Shown piece by piece: positions 61,114 through 64,000 of a stretch of DNA of 64,000 nt (positions within the stretch are counted from its first letter, which is position 1; every line of letters begins with the position of its first letter). The position numbers and the translations under genes were made by a program. The DNA comes from Paenibacillus ginsengarvi (GTDB lineage Bacteria; Bacillota; Bacilli; Paenibacillales; NBRC-103111): assembly GCF_003626695.1 (NCBI RefSeq), contig NZ_RBAH01000033.1:26041-90040 (forward strand). Direction: 5' to 3'. The notes below the pieces were generated by a model, which was not told the DNA's origin, ran no database searches, and was given only the letters and a program-made list of their open reading frames with translations.

Positions 61114-62793
61114 ATGAAACGTCAATTTACTGCAGCGCTGGCTGCGATCGTATGTGCTGCTATGGCGGTCATCCCTGCGCCCAACGCAAAGGCGCAATCG
61201 AAGGAACCGACCGTCGGCACGGTTATCGGCAGCGTGCTGTCCACGGATATTCGCACTTTCATCAACGGAGAGCCAATCCGCTCGATGAATATCGGCGGAA
61301 GCACGGCTATAGCCGTTACGGATTTACGCAGCTACGGCTTCGACGTGTCGTGGGACCCGTCGGAGCGGAAGGTCGGTATTTACCCGAACCCGACGAAAAA
61401 GGTTCAACCGACGTATTCTCCGGTGGCCGACGGAAACAAGTCGATTGGGAACAAGTTGGCAGATGTGATGGCGACGGATATTCGCACTGTCGCGCTCGGA
61501 AAAGTAATCCCCTCGTTCAACATCGGGGGGACAACGGCGGTGTTCCTGCAGGATCTCGATCCCCTGCTCGGCAGTCTGGAATGGAACGTAAAGATGCGCA
61601 CCGCTTCGTTCACGAACAACAAATCTGCAGTACCCGACCAGAAAGCAGTGCAGAGCGCTATCTATCCTCTGCAGGTGGAGCATTTATCGAATAACGGGTT
61701 TACCATTCAATTTAGCGATGACGGCATGTACTTTGGTGACCAGCGGATCGGATTTGGTCAGGACGGCCGGGCGATGCTATCGGTAGCTTGGATGGCGGAG
61801 ATGCTTGGCTACAAGCTGGAAAAGCGCGAAGACGGGCTTTACTTTTATAACGATACCTGTGGCTTTCTGATCGGAACGGATCTGGAGATGGCGGAGCTGT
61901 ACTGGTTCGACGGCAAGGCAGACGAAACGAAGCTCACCTTTCCAGCCGTTGAGCGTGACGGAGAGCTGTATGCGTTCGAGTATGATTTGAAGGAGCTGTT
62001 TGGCTACACTGGCAATTGGAATTCGGACACTCGCCAGCTACAAGTCGAATTCGCAAGATTCGACGTGAAGGATTTTGGAATTCCGGAACACAAGGACAGC
62101 TACTGGTACGTTCTGAAGGGACTGTTCTTCGCGCCACTTACGATGGATATGCCGATGTTGACGGTGACAGTCTCGAGAGGTGGCAAAACGTTCGGAGGCA
62201 GTTCATCTATGGCGCTTTCGGAGCAAAAGACGGCGAGCGGCGCCCCGATCTACGAGTTCGCCTCCGAGGCTCCCTTGGATTTGGGCGAAAACGAAGTCAA
62301 GGTCGAATTCCGTATGCGCAAACGTATTGTGTTCAGTAAAACATTCATCCATACCGTTAAGCCGGAGCTGCTGGATCCCGTGATCAACTACGGCGATCTT
62401 AGGCACAGGTTCGGCGATTTCAGCTCGATTACGCTGGAGTCGCCGGCTTCAGGCCTAGTAAGGGCCAAAGACGGCAAGGTAGAGGTCAAAGGAACGGTAA
62501 CCAAAGCGCGTGGGACAGGATTGCATGCAGTGATCGAGAAAGAGGACGGCGCCAAGTGGACCGATTTTGAGACGGCGGAAATTACGTTCGATGCGGACCA
62601 TTTCTCGGCTGTTCTCCCGCTTGAGCATGGAAAAGGGCGGTACATGATTACATTGCGTTCCCATTTATCTGTTCCCGCTCAGCGGCAACCTGGTACATAC
62701 ATTGATATAGTACGTTTCTACGTCGACTATCAAGACGGATTGCCGCACATCGTCGGCATGGACGGAAACGAAGGCTTCAGCTGGGGCAAATAG
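61114..62793 (+). CDS. Secreted stalk-domain protein, N-terminal part (frameshifted gene)
   Basis: 559 codons: signal peptide (MKRQFTAALAAIVCAAMAVIPAPNAKA), then two related short repeats (VLSTDIRTFINGEPIRSMNI and VMATDIRTVALGKVIPSFNI) and a copper-amine-oxidase-like stalk region. Ig-like segments follow near residues 450-540. The stop codon TAG at 62791 is probably artificial. One base out of frame the reading continues as NSKLLHTTNTGKTWDVV, an Asp-box. Deleting one G of 62783-62786 would fuse both parts into an exoprotein of about 870 aa. The ribosome site is AAAAGGAGT. Confidence 0.85.
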   Translation: MKRQFTAALAAIVCAAMAVIPAPNAKAQSKEPTVGTVIGSVLSTDIRTFINGEPIRSMNIGGSTAIAVTDLRSYGFDVSWDPSERKVGIYPNPTKKVQPTYSPVADGNKSIGNKLADVMATDIRTVALGKVIPSFNIGGTTAVFLQDLDPLLGSLEWNVKMRTASFTNNKSAVPDQKAVQSAIYPLQVEHLSNNGFTIQFSDDGMYFGDQRIGFGQDGRAMLSVAWMAEMLGYKLEKREDGLYFYNDTCGFLIGTDLEMAELYWFDGKADETKLTFPAVERDGELYAFEYDLKELFGYTGNWNSDTRQLQVEFARFDVKDFGIPEHKDSYWYVLKGLFFAPLTMDMPMLTVTVSRGGKTFGGSSSMALSEQKTASGAPIYEFASEAPLDLGENEVKVEFRMRKRIVFSKTFIHTVKPELLDPVINYGDLRHRFGDFSSITLESPASGLVRAKDGKVEVKGTVTKARGTGLHAVIEKEDGAKWTDFETAEITFDADHFSAVLPLEHGKGRYMITLRSHLSVPAQRQPGTYIDIVRFYVDYQDGLPHIVGMDGNEGFSWGK

Positions 62794-63730
62794 CAAGCTG
62801 CTGCATACAACAAACACAGGCAAAACGTGGGATGTCGTTATGCCAGACGGCATCAACGAGAAGGATATGTTACTTACAGCCGATTTCATGGATGCGTTTA
62901 ATGGATATGCTTTCTATCTCACGGACGACAAGAAGCTAGCCGCCTCCCACAAGCTTTACGATGGAGGCTGGGAAACTACGGTATTGCCGACGACGGAGGC
63001 GTGGGAAACGTCGCTTGACGTAATGCCATATCTAGCCCATTACGAATATAATCCTGAATATGTGATGCTGAATTCTTCACCCGCGGCAGGACAAATGCTT
63101 AAATCGCTCTACCGGTCAGACAATCGCGGTAAAACGTGGACACGTGTCGGCGATTTGACCGCTAGCATAGGCGGCTACCCGACCGGGGTCAGCTTCCGCA
63201 AGGAGAAGGATGGTTGGATCACTTTGTCCAACCGCGGGCAGGATTTCGTCCCACTCTACCGGACGCAGGATGGCGGACGTTCGTGGGCTGTTCAGCGCGT
63301 CGAAGCTCCGATTGACATGCAAAAAGCTTATGCCAATGCTTATTCGCCCGCTTTTGATCAGGAAAACGACTATCACGGCATCTTCATCGCCGAATTCGTT
63401 AAGGATGGAGAAAAGACGATCGTCCCCTACGAAACTAAAGACGCCGGCGATACGTGGACTCCGCTTCCCTACCGGCTGAAGGATATCCAGGGAGTGCCGG
63501 TGCTGAATTTCGACAGGCTCAACATGGGCAGGGCAATTTCCATCGACGGCAAAACCATCTACACGATGGATACGTACAACCACGAGGATTGGCAGCCGAT
63601 CCGAACGGACATTCCGTTACAGGATGCCTCACAATTTTTCCTACGGGAGGACGGCTTCGGCTGGGTGCTGCTGAACGGCCGCATTAAGATGACGAACGAC
63701 GGCGGGCAAACGTGGAGTGATCCGGCGTAG
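62786..63730 (+). CDS. Asp-box/BNR-repeat part of the same exoprotein
   Basis: 315 codons without a start of their own. Five Asp-box turns of the sialidase/BNR beta-propeller type can be read: TTNTGKTW, SDNRGKTW, TQDGGRSW, TKDAGDTW and TNDGGQTW. An internal ATG at 62840 would drop the first box, so independent translation is unlikely. The whole gene probably encodes a secreted propeller carried on a stalk domain. A hairpin and a terminator follow. Confidence 0.85.
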   Translation, partial: ANSKLLHTTNTGKTWDVVMPDGINEKDMLLTADFMDAFNGYAFYLTDDKKLAASHKLYDGGWETTVLPTTEAWETSLDVMPYLAHYEYNPEYVMLNSSPAAGQMLKSLYRSDNRGKTWTRVGDLTASIGGYPTGVSFRKEKDGWITLSNRGQDFVPLYRTQDGGRSWAVQRVEAPIDMQKAYANAYSPAFDQENDYHGIFIAEFVKDGEKTIVPYETKDAGDTWTPLPYRLKDIQGVPVLNFDRLNMGRAISIDGKTIYTMDTYNHEDWQPIRTDIPLQDASQFFLREDGFGWVLLNGRIKMTNDGGQTWSDPA

Positions 63731-63745
63731 ATCGCTGGCTATCAC

Positions 63746-63764
63746 CCCTCGGTCTGACCGAGGG
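63746..63764 (+). terminator. Short hairpin after the Asp-box gene
   Basis: CCCTCGGT and ACCGAGGG pair perfectly around ctg and are followed by only three T, so it is a weak terminator. Confidence 0.5.
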
Positions 63765-63804
63765 TTTCGGAATTAAGCTAACGGGTACATTAGTTCAACT
63801 ATAG

Positions 63805-63840
63805 GGAGCAGCTTTGCCACATGCAGTTGCTCCTCTTTTT
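63805..63840 (+). terminator. Rho-independent terminator
   Basis: GGAGCAGCT and AGTTGCTCC form a 9-bp stem with one G-T pair, followed by TCTTTTT. It closes the exoprotein unit. Confidence 0.8.
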
Positions 63841-63908
63841 ATTAAACTATTGGGCAGTTAAACGCAACTTCCCAAGCCCTGGTTACGTAAACCAATGGGG
63901 GGTGAGGT

Positions 63909-64000
63909 ATGAAAAGAATTACCTTAATAACAATGGCGTTTATGCTCTTTATTGTAGGTTGTTCGTTCGGAGAACTTAAAACATCAGCATCATCCCAGAT
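63909..64000 (+). CDS. N-terminus of a lipoprotein (partial)
   Basis: ATG 63909 follows GGGGGGTGAGG and opens a lipoprotein signal peptide (MKRITLITMAFMLFIVGCS), with the lipobox cysteine at residue 18. Only 30 codons lie inside the window; the family is unknown. Confidence 0.75.
   Translation, partial: MKRITLITMAFMLFIVGCSFGELKTSASSQ

Overview
The window looks like chromosomal DNA of a Paenibacillus-type Bacillota soil saprophyte. The evidence is its large membrane-bound AraC regulators without receiver domains, LplB/YtcP-type sugar ABC permeases with lipoprotein binding proteins, secreted copper-amine-oxidase-like stalk-domain proteins, strong Shine-Dalgarno sequences and many TTG/GTG starts. 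No rRNA, tRNA, CRISPR array or replication origin was seen.

Layout. (1) 1-3.7 kb: miscellaneous housekeeping genes (a partial membrane protein, a Gfo/Idh/MocA dehydrogenase, a histidine phosphatase, a PaiB-like and a GyrI-like protein). (2) 3.9-17.3 kb: saccharide locus 1. It holds an AraC regulator, two permeases, a binding lipoprotein, a PcRGLX/YetA-like protein, two deleted gene relics (creatininase-like, SDR), a 366-aa conserved protein of unknown function, a carbon-nitrogen hydrolase with a long extra N-terminal part, and a GH63/MGH1-like glycosidase. (3) 17.3-28.8 kb: saccharide locus 2, with the same regulator-permease-permease-lipoprotein order. It continues with a sulfatase, a D-2-hydroxyacid dehydrogenase, a zinc alcohol dehydrogenase, an SDR, a miniaturised YciI protein and a nucleoside hydrolase. 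The two loci together suggest import and stepwise breakdown of an acidic, probably sulfated, plant or algal oligosaccharide; the substrate is inferred. (4) 29.2-33.5 kb: a secreted stalk/beta-helix protein broken by a frameshift, then the 3' remnant of an IS200/IS605 element (TnpB zinc ribbon plus hairpin-rich end).

(5) 33.8-49.3 kb: the most unusual part, a GC-rich three-gene cassette bounded by terminators. It encodes a 1534-aa modular protein, a 698-aa phospholipase-D-like protein and a 2902-aa giant protein with six C-terminal jelly-roll (LamG-like) repeats. None has a recognisable signal peptide. Its function is unknown and it is the best candidate here for an undescribed system.

(6) 49.4-58.6 kb: an AraC regulator, a duplicated and decayed oxidoreductase/binding-protein unit, an intact binding lipoprotein, a Tat-exported beta-helix protein, a truncated group II intron joined to a broken VOC gene, and a LysR regulator divergent from a redox pair. 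(7) 58.6-64 kb: orphan operator-like palindromes, a YdjM-like relic, a THEP1-type NTPase, a stalk/Asp-box exoprotein split by a frameshift, and the start of a lipoprotein gene.

A recurring theme is internal deletion. Several genes keep their first and last codons but have lost the middle, and in one case an intact paralogue in the window lets the deletion be measured (130 bp). Three further genes are broken by one-base changes at short homopolymers, which may be real decay or assembly error.
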